Assembly: GCA_031255915.1 (NCBI GenBank)
Contig: JAIRRP010000045.1
Coordinates: 1-20,790 of the forward strand
Origin: Puniceicoccales bacterium
GTDB lineage: Bacteria; Verrucomicrobiota; Verrucomicrobiia; Opitutales; JAIRLG01
Direction: 5' to 3'
DNA: 20,790 bases
The translations under genes and the position numbers were made by a program. The stretch's first letter is position 1. The number at the start of each line of letters is the position of its first letter. Below are positions 8,064 through 15,539 of the stretch, in pieces. The notes under the pieces were generated by a model, which was not told the DNA's origin, searched no databases, and was given only the letters and a program-made list of their open reading frames with translations.

Positions 8064-8076
8064 TGACGACAGTCAG

Positions 8077-8175
8077 GCGAGAAGCATCCACTGATTTCTT
8101 CCAGGCCCTACATCGCAGCATTTATTATCTTGAGAAATTACACGAGTTTCTTCATTTTCCACCCATTGCCATCTT
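8077..8175. other. 99-base gap between the IS and tRNA-Gln, no gene seen
   Basis: No supported gene is present. A plus-strand frame continues through this gap from the IS, but it also runs through the tRNA and is not credible. A weak promoter for the tRNA may be TTGAGA at 8130-8135 with an AT-rich stretch 17 bases later. Confidence 0.4.
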
Positions 8176-8249
8176 TGCCCGATGGTGTAATGGTAGCACA
8201 ATGGATTCTGGATCCATTTGTCTAGGTTCGAATCCTAGTCGGGCAGCCA
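8176..8249 (+). tRNA. tRNA-Gln (anticodon CTG)
   Basis: A 74-base cloverleaf: the acceptor stem TGCCCGA (8176-8182) pairs with TCGGGCA (8239-8245), the discriminator is G and CCA is encoded (8247-8249). The anticodon stem ATGGA/TCCAT encloses the seven-base loop TTCTGGA, so the anticodon is CTG, reading CAG codons. The T-arm has the standard GGTTCGAATCC. The U1 start is usual for bacterial tRNA-Gln. Confidence 0.97.
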
Positions 8250-8323
8250 ATTTTAGAATATTTTTGGGAATTTATCCAACATCTTCATAGCCTACTTGGG
8301 CTACATTTAACTGAGCTTCAGGG

Positions 8324-9109
8324 CTACCGCAAACCCATTTCTTCCGTAAACAGATACGTAATATCAAAATACTTTATCAAACTCACCCCATACGGATCGA
8401 TACTCATGTTGAGCTGCCACATCCTGACTCCGGATGCAATCGCATGCCGGACGGCGTCGTGGATAATCCTATTCTTTTCCGTCGGTTTCGGAATTTGAAA
8501 AACCGGTGCATCGTAGATAAAACAAGTGAGCATGGCGGCATTCTCATGACCCTGCAGAGCATCGCTCAAATCTGTAAGATGTCGCATGAAGCGTTCGAAG
8601 TAAGAAGCCGCCCGTTCCTGCAACGGCACACCATCCAGGAGCCATGGCATGTACATCAGCGGCGTTTTGACTTCGACGTAGGTATCTTCAATTTTGAAAT
8701 CCAATTTGGAGTGGCCGATTTTTTGTTCCCGCAGGATTTTATGACCATTGGTCGCAATGCCATCCAACAATCCACTGCGAAAGAAATGCTCGACGTAGCG
8801 ATTGGCGGCATTCTGGTTGATGCCCATCCAAGAATTCGCATTATCCAAAGAAATCGCCTCGACCGTATAGGCAGTTTTCCGCGTTGCATCCATGGACGGT
8901 GATAAAAGGCAGGGCAGTCCTTCCAGAGTGATATTCCCAATTTTCCCGGTACTGGGACAATGGCACGTAAAAATTTCGCCTCCCTTTTCCACCTGCATGA
9001 TGAAGCGGTTCGGCCGGCAGAGGATTTTTCCCTTTTCCAGCGACGACTCAAACCAATATATCTCCTTGGTCCGAGGTTTTTGGGCTCCAGATTTTTCCAA
9101 TTTTTTCAC
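8324..9109 (-). CDS. sfsA: SfsA family protein (putative DNA/RNA nuclease)
   Basis: The protein matches SfsA: an OB-like N-terminal part with FTCHCPSTGKIGNITL, then NANSWMGINQNAANRYVEH, then a PD-(D/E)xK-like core with KLDFKIEDTYVEVKTPL, and a C-terminal GHENAAMLTCFIYD segment. SfsA was named for a sugar fermentation effect in E. coli and is now seen as a nucleic-acid-binding nuclease-like protein. I choose the GTG at 9109: GGAGG lies four bases before it, and it overlaps the TGA of the preceding gene as GTGA, a classic coupled start. This gives 261 residues. Longer options are an ATG at 9136 and a TTG at 9148, both without a ribosome site. Confidence 0.88.
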   Translation of the reverse strand: MKKLEKSGAQKPRTKEIYWFESSLEKGKILCRPNRFIMQVEKGGEIFTCHCPSTGKIGNITLEGLPCLLSPSMDATRKTAYTVEAISLDNANSWMGINQNAANRYVEHFFRSGLLDGIATNGHKILREQKIGHSKLDFKIEDTYVEVKTPLMYMPWLLDGVPLQERAASYFERFMRHLTDLSDALQGHENAAMLTCFIYDAPVFQIPKPTEKNRIIHDAVRHAIASGVRMWQLNMSIDPYGVSLIKYFDITYLFTEEMGLR

Positions 9110-9625
9110 GGAGCCTCCGCTTTCCACGCACTCCATCTTGGAATCCAACGTGGCACGTTGTGCTTATAACGTCGATAATCTTCGCCGAATCGCTTTTCCA
9201 AATCCTTCTCCTCAAAAAATGGGAAATAAATCATATTTCCCGCCCAAAATAGAATAAATAAAATGAAAATATATCCTGAGTGCAACAGAAGCGACTCGGC
9301 GATCAACATCATCAAAACACTGCTGATCATCGGATTTCGCACATGACAGTAAGGCCCTGCCCACCACCAGCTTTTGCGGAGGATCCCACGGTGCGGCGGT
9401 TCCCTGACCCCTCTTGACAAAAAGCCACATCGTCCAGGATGCTAAAAATAATCCTGCCATGAACAGGAGGCCGCCAAATACTGCCCTATACACATTATGG
9501 CTCGGCCAGTGATAATCCGTTCCGTAGAGGACTAGGACCGGAATGACGACCAGGACATTGAACGGCAGCAGCACGACGGCTTTGATCCATCTCCAAAACA
9601 TTTGCATTTTTCTAGTAGAAATCAT
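9106..9625 (-). pseudogene. isoprenylcysteine carboxylmethyltransferase-like membrane protein, frameshifted
   Basis: Frame one (from the ATG at 9625, with AAGGAG seven bases before) encodes membrane helices and ends its homologous part at GTAAPWDPPQKLVV. The family continues in another frame with AGPYCHVRNPMISSVLMML, a further helix pair, and EEKDLEKRFGEDYRRYKHNV, ending at 9106. The GPYxxVRNPM and ERRFGEEYxxYKxxVPRW motifs are those of the ICMT/PEMT-like methyltransferase superfamily, which bind S-adenosylmethionine near the C-terminus. One extra base in the G-rich run near 9359-9363 restores the join (LVV to AGPY). Everything else is well kept, so the shift is very recent, or is a sequencing error, or is bypassed by ribosomes. 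The end is coupled to sfsA by a 4-base overlap. Confidence 0.85.
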
Positions 9626-9741
9626 AGATATCTCCTTTCCTAGGTAAGGATATCTTGTTTTTTCATGACCAATGACAAACCATTTCCGTTTTATAGCAGT
9701 TTCTTGACGCAGAATCGAATTGCCGCTAAGATTGGAATGCT
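9626..9741. promoter_or_regulatory. divergent promoter region, near-leaderless promoter for the Stealth gene
   Basis: On the plus strand TTGACG (9704-9709) and TAAGAT (9727-9732) are 17 bases apart and make a plausible sigma-70 promoter. The predicted start of transcription is only two or three bases before the ATG at 9742, so the transcript would be almost leaderless; no Shine-Dalgarno site exists there. On the minus strand the ribosome site of the methyltransferase-like gene (AAGGAG) lies in an imperfect inverted repeat (AGATATC at 9626-9632 and CTT nearby against AAGGATATCT at 9646-9655), which could mask it. Confidence 0.45.
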
Positions 9742-10776
9742 ATGAAAGCTCTGCGGCGCCAGTTGAAATCTCTCATCTATCAGCTACAGTATAAGCTGAC
9801 AGGGCATTTCCCCACCTTTCGAGGAGAATACCTTCAAACGCATTCTCAACAGAACTTATTTCCCTCAGGGACACCTTTCCAAACCATCACAGATCCTTTT
9901 CCTATCACCTTCCCCATCGATGCCGTCTACACATGGGTAAATCAAAATGACCCCGAATGGCAAAAGGCCTACAATACTTTTCTAGACGAGACAAGGTTCT
10001 CATCGCAACTTTTCCAACATAGAGCGACTTCCATGATCCGCTACAATGATCATCAAGAGCTCTACTATTCGCTTCTTTCACTAAAGTGCTATGCTCCTTG
10101 GGTGCGAAAAATTTTTATCATCATCTCCGATCTCAACGAAGTACCTTCTTTCTTAAAACATTGGGAAAAGATCGCCATCATTCGCCACTCCGACATCATC
10201 GATGCTTCCTTTCTTCCGACCTTTAATTCCCATGTCATCGAGGCCTGTCTGCATCGCATTCCTGACCTTGCGGAACATTATATTTATTTCAACGACGATG
10301 TCTTTCTTGGCTCTCCCACAACACCCAACGATTTTTTCAGCTGTAATGGAATGGCCCACAAGCTCTTTTCCTCTAAACGCATCCTCTTAGAGCCCGATAA
10401 TCCGACCCAGATGGCCGATGGGCAGGTCAAGGCATTGTTGGAAAAAGAATACGGCCTGACGATCATGAGTCGCTTCCTTCACCTGACGCATACGCAGCAA
10501 AAATCGATAGCGGAAATGATCGAACGGCGTCATCCGGAAATTTATCGGGAACTTCTGCCGCACCGATTTCGCTCACCGACGGACTGGACTATCGCGATAT
10601 TATTACACCATTACGTGGCCTTCCTGGAGGGTAAAGCTGTCATGAAAACATTCCCTAAAACAGCTTACATCCAACTGGGAAGTTGTGGGTATAAATCGTT
10701 TTTAAAGAAGATACTTCATGGCAGGAAATTCACCGGCGACCCCTATAAAATTTTCTGCCTTAATGAATCATTATGA
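9742..10776 (+). CDS. Stealth family protein (hexose-1-phosphate transferase, polysaccharide synthesis)
   Basis: The 344-residue protein carries the conserved regions of Stealth proteins: CR1 as IDAVYTWVNQNDPEWQ (residues 59-74), and CR2 across about 99-200 with RYNDHQELYYSLLSLKCYAPW, LPTFNSHVIEACLHRIPDL and HYIYFNDDVFLG. The later part (RFRSPTDWTIAILLHHYV) fits CR3/CR4. Stealth enzymes transfer a sugar-1-phosphate from UDP-sugar to a glycan; known cases include capsule enzymes and the eukaryotic GlcNAc-1-phosphotransferase. Substrate cannot be told. There is no membrane segment, so it is likely cytoplasmic or membrane-associated. It stands alone, without other glycan genes, between a divergent methyltransferase-like pseudogene and repeats. 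Confidence 0.88.
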   Translation: MKALRRQLKSLIYQLQYKLTGHFPTFRGEYLQTHSQQNLFPSGTPFQTITDPFPITFPIDAVYTWVNQNDPEWQKAYNTFLDETRFSSQLFQHRATSMIRYNDHQELYYSLLSLKCYAPWVRKIFIIISDLNEVPSFLKHWEKIAIIRHSDIIDASFLPTFNSHVIEACLHRIPDLAEHYIYFNDDVFLGSPTTPNDFFSCNGMAHKLFSSKRILLEPDNPTQMADGQVKALLEKEYGLTIMSRFLHLTHTQQKSIAEMIERRHPEIYRELLPHRFRSPTDWTIAILLHHYVAFLEGKAVMKTFPKTAYIQLGSCGYKSFLKKILHGRKFTGDPYKIFCLNESL

Positions 10777-10787
10777 TGCCGAGATTA

Positions 10788-10935
10788 GAGGGTGTCATCA
10801 AAATCAGGCAGCAACCTTTCCATCTTGTTCCACAATTCATCTGATAGGCCATGCCTCCTATATGTCCTTTTTTTTCCACTCCATCTTTCTTCCTTCTCTT
10901 TTTTCCCTTTGTCAACCTTTTTTGACGACATCTTC
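10788..10935 (-). mobile_element. MITE derived from the IS5-type element (148 bp)
   Basis: It begins GAGGGTGTCATCAAAATCAG after a TA, which is the IS right end in reverse, and finishes TTTTTTGACGACATCTTC, the IS left end in reverse. In between it keeps a longer part of the IS left region than the other two MITEs, reaching the stretch corresponding to GGAACAAGATGGAAAG near the transposase start, then jumps to the right end. No transposase is encoded. It lies 11 bases after the stop of the Stealth gene. A matching TA is missing on the right side (TG). Confidence 0.85.
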
Positions 10936-10997
10936 TGGAAATTTAATAAAATTGACCAATAGGGTGTTTGGGATTTTTCTGGATATTCGGTAGATTC

Positions 10998-11062
10998 GGT
11001 TTACCGCCTTAGCGCAGCCCGCGCAGCGGGCCAGAGCCCGAAGGGCTCAAAGGCGGTAGACT
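10998..11062. repeat. short cloverleaf element, internal deletion of the 97-bp family
   Basis: The outer stem TACCGCCTT (11002-11010) pairs with AAGGCGGTA (11050-11058). In plus-strand RNA it can extend to 10998 and 11062 with G-U pairs. Inside are GCCCGC-GCA-GCGGGC (11017-11031) and GAGCCC-GAA-GGGCTC (11034-11048). A 40-base stretch at 11017-11056 is identical to 12775-12814 and to the reverse complement of 19081-19120. The long first hairpin of the full elements is replaced by six bases (11011-11016). It lies between the convergent Stealth and tsf genes. Confidence 0.92.
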
Positions 11063-11096
11063 CGATGGTTGCATGGAGACGGTGTTCAAAGACGCC

Positions 11097-11687
11097 CTAC
11101 TCGCCGATCTGGTAACGGATGAAACGCCCCACGCGAAGGTTTTCTCCAATGCGGGCAACCACTGAAGCGATGTGTTCCTGGACACAGATATCTTGGTTTT
11201 TGACGAATGGCTGTTCCAAAAGACAGATCTGACCAAGCCATTTTTCAATTTTCCCCTCCACGATTTTTTCTGTAACCTCCTGAGATTTCCCCGTAACTCC
11301 CGCCGCAGCGATCTCCTTCTCCTGATCCTTTACTGCCTGTGGCACAAGGTCTCGCGAGATATGGAGAGGGTTAGAAGCAGCGATGTGCATGCAAATGTCC
11401 TTTGCGAGCTGAATGAATTCGGCATTCTTGGCGACGAAGTCGGTTTCGCAGTTGAGTTCTAACAGAACACCTATGCGTCTACCGCTGTGAATATAGGATT
11501 CGATAATACCTTCGTGAGTTTCTCTGTTCGCTTTTTTTGCAGCCGTGATGAGGCCTCGTTTATTCAGGATGACGATGGCCTCTTCGAGGCTCCCCTGCGC
11601 TTCTAATAGGGCTTTTTTACAATCCACAAAACCGGCCCCTGTATGTTGACGGAGCTCACCCACAGTCCTTGCGTTGATTTCTACCAT
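11097..11687 (-). CDS. tsf: translation elongation factor Ts, short form
   Basis: The 196-residue protein starts with the UBA-like domain carrying LRQHTGAGFVDCKKAL (residues 12-27) and has the EF-Tu contact motif ETDFVAKNAEF (about 81-91). EF-Ts exchanges GDP for GTP on EF-Tu. E. coli EF-Ts has about 283 residues with two core subdomains and a coiled coil; this protein has the short form seen in Thermus and cyanobacteria, with one core subdomain. It follows rpsB after four bases, and its ribosome site (AGGAG) lies within the last rpsB codons, so the two are translated from one message. Confidence 0.96.
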   Translation of the reverse strand: MVEINARTVGELRQHTGAGFVDCKKALLEAQGSLEEAIVILNKRGLITAAKKANRETHEGIIESYIHSGRRIGVLLELNCETDFVAKNAEFIQLAKDICMHIAASNPLHISRDLVPQAVKDQEKEIAAAGVTGKSQEVTEKIVEGKIEKWLGQICLLEQPFVKNQDICVQEHIASVVARIGENLRVGRFIRYQIGE

Positions 11688-11691
11688 TTTT

Positions 11692-12492
11692 CTAATTCTC
11701 CTGAATATTTACGACGACTTCTCCTTCGATTTTTACCGCATCTGTGTCGGAAACAATCGTTGGTTTCACCGGAATCTTTTTTAATTGTCTGGCTTCTGCT
11801 TTTTTGTGCTCAAATAGGGCCTGGCCCCGCTCGATGGCCTCCACCATGTAGGATATGAGGCTTTGGATCGATTTTTCCAGATCGTCATTGCCGGGAATGG
11901 GGTAGGATACGAGTTCTGGATTTGAATTGGTATCGACGATGGCGACGACCGGTATCCCCAATCGTTTAGCTTCGGCGATGGCGATATTTTCTTTCTGGAC
12001 GTCGACTATCAAAAGGGCGGAAGGCAGCTGAGTGACTTCGACAAGGCCTTCGAAGCTACGGAACATGCGGGCCATTTGACGGCGAATGACGGAGGCTTCT
12101 TTTTTGAGCATGGTATCGAGAGTACCGTCTGTCTGCATCCGGAGGTAATGGCGGTACTTGTTCAAGCTGCGCTTGACCGTCTCGAAATTGGTCAGGCATC
12201 CACCGAGCCAGCGGTTGGCGATGAAGGGCATATGGACTGATTGGGCCGATTCACGGATGATCGCTTGTGCTTGTGTTTTCGTCCCTATAAACCAGATTTT
12301 TTGACCATCCGCCGCCGTAGCTTCAAGAAAATCACACGCCTTTTTCAGCTGCTTATGAGTCTTTTCTAGGTCGATGATGGAAATGCCTTCGAGGTGTTCA
12401 TAAATGAATTTTTGGGATTTTGGATTCCAACGACGTCGTTGGTGTCCGAGGTGGACTCCCGCTTCAAAGAGGTCTTGTATCGCGATATTCAT
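11692..12492 (-). CDS. rpsB: 30S ribosomal protein S2
   Basis: The 266-residue protein has the S2 signatures LFEAGVHLGHQRRRWNPK near the N-terminus and LLIVDVQKENIAIAEAKRLG followed by VDTNSNPELVSYPIPGNDD in the second half, and a coiled-coil insertion in the middle (about residues 105-150). S2 binds late to the 30S subunit beside S1 and helps hold it. The C-terminus has about 30 extra, partly acidic residues. GGAG lies five bases before the ATG. It is the first gene of the rpsB-tsf operon. The family is often autoregulated by S2 binding its leader, but I cannot point to that site here. Confidence 0.97.
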   Translation of the reverse strand: MNIAIQDLFEAGVHLGHQRRRWNPKSQKFIYEHLEGISIIDLEKTHKQLKKACDFLEATAADGQKIWFIGTKTQAQAIIRESAQSVHMPFIANRWLGGCLTNFETVKRSLNKYRHYLRMQTDGTLDTMLKKEASVIRRQMARMFRSFEGLVEVTQLPSALLIVDVQKENIAIAEAKRLGIPVVAIVDTNSNPELVSYPIPGNDDLEKSIQSLISYMVEAIERGQALFEHKKAEARQLKKIPVKPTIVSDTDAVKIEGEVVVNIQEN

Positions 12493-12717
12493 AAAAGCTC
12501 CGTACCTTTTACAGGCCTTGGATAAAGTATGGGTTGAGAGTTAAACGTACCTTTATGTAAATGAGAACATGACTTTGACAAGTTCTTTCCGAAGGGATCT
12601 ATGGTAAATTTTTGATACTGACAGAGCTTTCACCTGAGAATCGATTTCGGCGATAATGTAATGTTCACTAGGGAAACTACTTCGCTCTTGGTAACGTTGG
12701 ATGTCATGTGCGGGGCC
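12493..12717 (-). promoter_or_regulatory. rpsB-tsf leader with a tentative promoter
   Basis: On the minus strand TTGTCA (12581 to 12576) and TACATA (12559 to 12554) are 16 bases apart, giving a leader of about 55 bases before the rpsB ATG. The -10 match is weak. The remaining sequence up to the palindromic element at 12718 holds no gene and no structure that I recognise. Confidence 0.3.
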
Positions 12718-12814
12718 CCGCCTTTGCGGTAAGGGAAAAATGCAAAGCGGGAGCTTTCATTTTTCCTTACCGCGGCCCGCGCAGCGGGCCAGAGCCCGAA
12801 GGGCTCAAAGGCGG
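12718..12814 (+). repeat. full-length 97-bp cloverleaf element
   Basis: Outer stem 12718-12725 with 12807-12814 (CCGCCTTT/AAAGGCGG), which extends outward to 12716 and 12816 with C-G pairs. Hairpin 1 spans 12726-12773: a GCGGTAAG...CTTACCGC stem with one bulge and a small AAAGC/GCTTT top. Hairpin 2 is 12774-12790 (GGCCCGC, loop GCA). Hairpin 3 is 12792-12806 (GAGCCC, loop GAA). Only A12791 is unpaired at the junction. The copy at 19081-19177 is the same on the other strand except for one base. It lies beyond the 3' end of leuS and upstream of rpsB, both on the minus strand. Confidence 0.93.
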
Positions 12815-12890
12815 GGAGCCCTACGCTTCCGAGTGGAAGAGGATCATTGGGTAGCGCATATGGGGAAGTTGGAATTTGTTGAAAAGGTCT

Positions 12891-15482
12891 CTACGGGAGG
12901 ACCAGATTGAGCAGTTTTTGTGGGACCCAAATGATCCTCGGGATACCTCTCCCCTGAAGATAGGGACGTATCTTCTCCCGAGATTTGGCCAGCTCGAAAG
13001 CTCTGTCCTGCGAACAGTCGAGAGGAATTTCCATTTCATCCCGTGGTTTTCCATTGATCATGATGACGATTCGGCTGTTAGGAAAATTGAGGTATTGAGG
13101 ATCGGATTGGGGCCATGGGGCGTGGATGATGCTGAAAGGTTCTCCGAGACGATGCCAGAGCTCTTCCGCGATGTGGGGTGCGAAGGGCGCTAATAGCTGC
13201 AGAAGGATTTTGGCCGAATCTTTGCGGAGAGGCGATTGAGTGGCCTCGTTGACGAAGATCATCATCTGCGAAATGGCCGTGTTGAAACGTAGATGCTCGA
13301 TGTCTTTTGTTACTTTGTAAATGGTCTCATGGAGTGACCGCATAAGTGCTTCGTCTTTTTCGGCAAAATTTTGCGGTTTTCCGTCCTCTTGAAGGATCCG
13401 TCGCCAGACTTTTTTCAGGAAGCGGGAAACGCCTTCTATGCCATGAGTGCTCCAGGGTTTCATCGATTCCAGTGGGCCGAGAAACATCTCGTAGAGCCGC
13501 AATGCATCGGCTCCATATGCCGAAATAATGTCGTCTGGATTGACTATGTTGCCGCGACTTTTGGACATTTTGCTGCCATCTTCGCCGAGGATAATTCCCT
13601 GATGAAAGAGATAGGGATAGGGCTCAGGATGCTGGACAATGTCTAGGTCGAAGAGAAAGCGGTGCCAGAAGCGGGCATATAGGAGGTGTAACACGGCATG
13701 TTCCGCCCCACCGATGTAAAAATCCGGAGAGCCCCAATAGCGTAGGTCTTTGGGGTCTACCAGTGCTTGGGTATTTTTAGGGCTGAGGTAGCGTAGGTGA
13801 TACCAGCAGGATCCAGCCCATTGAGGCATAGTATTGGTCTCGCGCCGGGCAGAGATCCAACCGTCGCCCCCATGTTCATTATGGCCTTGGGATTGAATTT
13901 CACCGGTACGGATATGAATGCGCACATCGCAAAAATCCTTGGCTTGTTGGAGTGGGCTTTCGCCGTTGTCCGAAGGATGGTAGGACTCGACTTTGGGTAA
14001 TTGTAAAGGGAGTTGTTCGGAGGTCAGAGGTATGGCCACCCAGGTGATACCGGCCGTTTGGTAGGAAACGGGTTCCTGGGGAATGAATTCTCTGAAGTAA
14101 AAGTCGGGTAATTGGACCGCTTTGTTGTAATCCTCTTCCCGAACCCAGAGGATAGGGATTGGCTCGCCCCAGTAACGTTGGCGGGAAAAGAGCCAGTCAC
14201 GCAATTTATACTGAACGGAAGCTTTCCCATGCCCTAGGGATTCTAGATGTTGCGTGATGCTCTGGCGGGCTTGAGCTGAGCTTAGGGAATCGAATTCCTG
14301 GGAATGGTAGAGAATGCCGTCGTTGCAGAAGGGGATATCCGCTGTGCAGGGATCATTGATGTCCGAGTCGTTCGGATGGACGACCGAGATAATTTCTAGT
14401 CCGAACTTTTTTGCGAATGCAAAATCCCGCTCATCGTGGGCAGGAACGGCCATGACGGCTCCGGTTCCGTAATTTCCTAAGACGTAATCCGCGACCCATA
14501 GGGGAATGCTCCGTTGAGTGAGGGGATGTATCGCATAGGCGCCGGTAAAAACGCCCGTTTTTTCTTTGGCAAGTCCGGTGCGCTCTAGATCGCTTTTCTG
14601 TTGGGTTAAAGTGATGTAGTGCTCAACCGCATCGCGATGGGATTTGGAGACGATTTTTGGGAGCAGAGGATGTTCCGGTGCTAGGACGAGATAGGTGGTG
14701 CCGTAAATCGTGTCACAGCGGGTCGTGTAGACAGATATCTGGTCGGGATGTCCTTCAATATCGAATTGTATTTCCGCTCCTTCGGATCGGCCGATCCACG
14801 CGATTTGTTGCTGTTTTGTCGATTCCGGCCAGTCTAGGTCATTGAGATTCTCCAGGAGTTTATCGGCATAAGCGGTGATGCGCAGTACCCATTGGCGCAA
14901 GTTTTTGCGCTCTACGGGATGATTTCCCCGTTCGGAACGACCATTGATGACTTCTTCGTTGGCCAAAACAGATTTCAGTTCCTGGCACCACCAAACGGGC
15001 TTTTCATCTACATACGCCAGGCCATGTTTAAAGAGCTGCAAAAAAATCCATTGAGTCCAGCGGTAGTAATCTGGGTCGGTCGTATTGATCTCTCGATCCC
15101 AATCGATGGAAAAACCAAGGCGAAGAATTTGTTGACGAAAGTGCTCGATATTGTGAGTCGTGTTATGGTCAGGTGCTTGGCCCGTGAGGATGGCGTGCTG
15201 TTCAGCCGGAAGGCCGAAGGCATCCCAGCCCATAGGATGAAGAACATTGAAGCCGCAGCTTCGCTTGTAGCGCGCCAAAATATCGGAGGCAGTATAACCT
15301 TCGGGATGTCCAATATGTAGGCCGGCTCCGGAAGGATAGGGAAACATGTCAAGGACGTAGTATTTTTTTTTACCACCGGAAATCGGTTCGGTGGCAAAAG
15401 TCTTATGCTCCAGCCATTTCGTTTGCCAAAAGGATTCAATGCTCTGGAAGTCGTAAAAGTCGCAATCGCAATATGCCTTCAT
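12891..15482 (-). CDS. leuS: leucyl-tRNA synthetase
   Basis: The 863-residue class I synthetase joins leucine to tRNA-Leu. HIGH is at residues 56-59 (SGAGLHIGHPEGY) and KMSKS at 638-642 (EDGSKMSKSRGN). The CP1 editing domain, which removes wrong amino acids, lies between them with TTYLVLAPEHP and the AHDERDF segment near residue 349. WYHLRYLSPKN and the late YARFWHRFLFD catalytic-core segments are present, followed by the anticodon-binding domain with PFAPHIAEELW. Length equals the bacterial norm. There is no strong ribosome site. The upstream gene is a phosphofructokinase paralogue ending 57 bases before it on the same strand. Confidence 0.98.
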   Translation of the reverse strand: MKAYCDCDFYDFQSIESFWQTKWLEHKTFATEPISGGKKKYYVLDMFPYPSGAGLHIGHPEGYTASDILARYKRSCGFNVLHPMGWDAFGLPAEQHAILTGQAPDHNTTHNIEHFRQQILRLGFSIDWDREINTTDPDYYRWTQWIFLQLFKHGLAYVDEKPVWWCQELKSVLANEEVINGRSERGNHPVERKNLRQWVLRITAYADKLLENLNDLDWPESTKQQQIAWIGRSEGAEIQFDIEGHPDQISVYTTRCDTIYGTTYLVLAPEHPLLPKIVSKSHRDAVEHYITLTQQKSDLERTGLAKEKTGVFTGAYAIHPLTQRSIPLWVADYVLGNYGTGAVMAVPAHDERDFAFAKKFGLEIISVVHPNDSDINDPCTADIPFCNDGILYHSQEFDSLSSAQARQSITQHLESLGHGKASVQYKLRDWLFSRQRYWGEPIPILWVREEDYNKAVQLPDFYFREFIPQEPVSYQTAGITWVAIPLTSEQLPLQLPKVESYHPSDNGESPLQQAKDFCDVRIHIRTGEIQSQGHNEHGGDGWISARRETNTMPQWAGSCWYHLRYLSPKNTQALVDPKDLRYWGSPDFYIGGAEHAVLHLLYARFWHRFLFDLDIVQHPEPYPYLFHQGIILGEDGSKMSKSRGNIVNPDDIISAYGADALRLYEMFLGPLESMKPWSTHGIEGVSRFLKKVWRRILQEDGKPQNFAEKDEALMRSLHETIYKVTKDIEHLRFNTAISQMMIFVNEATQSPLRKDSAKILLQLLAPFAPHIAEELWHRLGEPFSIIHAPWPQSDPQYLNFPNSRIVIMINGKPRDEMEIPLDCSQDRAFELAKSREKIRPYLQGRGIPRIIWVPQKLLNLVLP

Positions 15483-15539
15483 AATACACGCTTTGTGGGA
15501 TTAATAAGGAGGATTTTCCAAAAAGCGATCCCTACGAGC

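Larger units (their letters stand above)
7105..8076 (+). mobile_element. decayed IS5-family insertion sequence (IS427-like)
   Basis: The left end starts GAGGGTATCGTCAAAA just after a TA, and the right end reads TTTTGACGAC at 8061-8070 with decayed outer bases. These ends match the second copy at 20110 and the three MITEs in this window. The interior encodes the remains of a DDE transposase. A diverged tandem duplication of about 147 bp (7465-7611 and 7612-7757) lies in the middle, so the copy is longer than a functional one would be. The right boundary is uncertain by a few bases. The family call rests on transposase motifs such as GTGAKGGSQAM-like text and VIPPR-like text. Confidence 0.85.

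Noticed and set aside
7970..8290. Open frame running from the IS into the tRNA region
   Set aside because: It reads through the transposase remains in another frame and through the whole tRNA-Gln gene, so it is a chance frame.
12701..12910. Open frame across the palindromic element and the leuS end
   Set aside because: It is composed mostly of the repeat element and runs antisense into leuS; no ribosome site.
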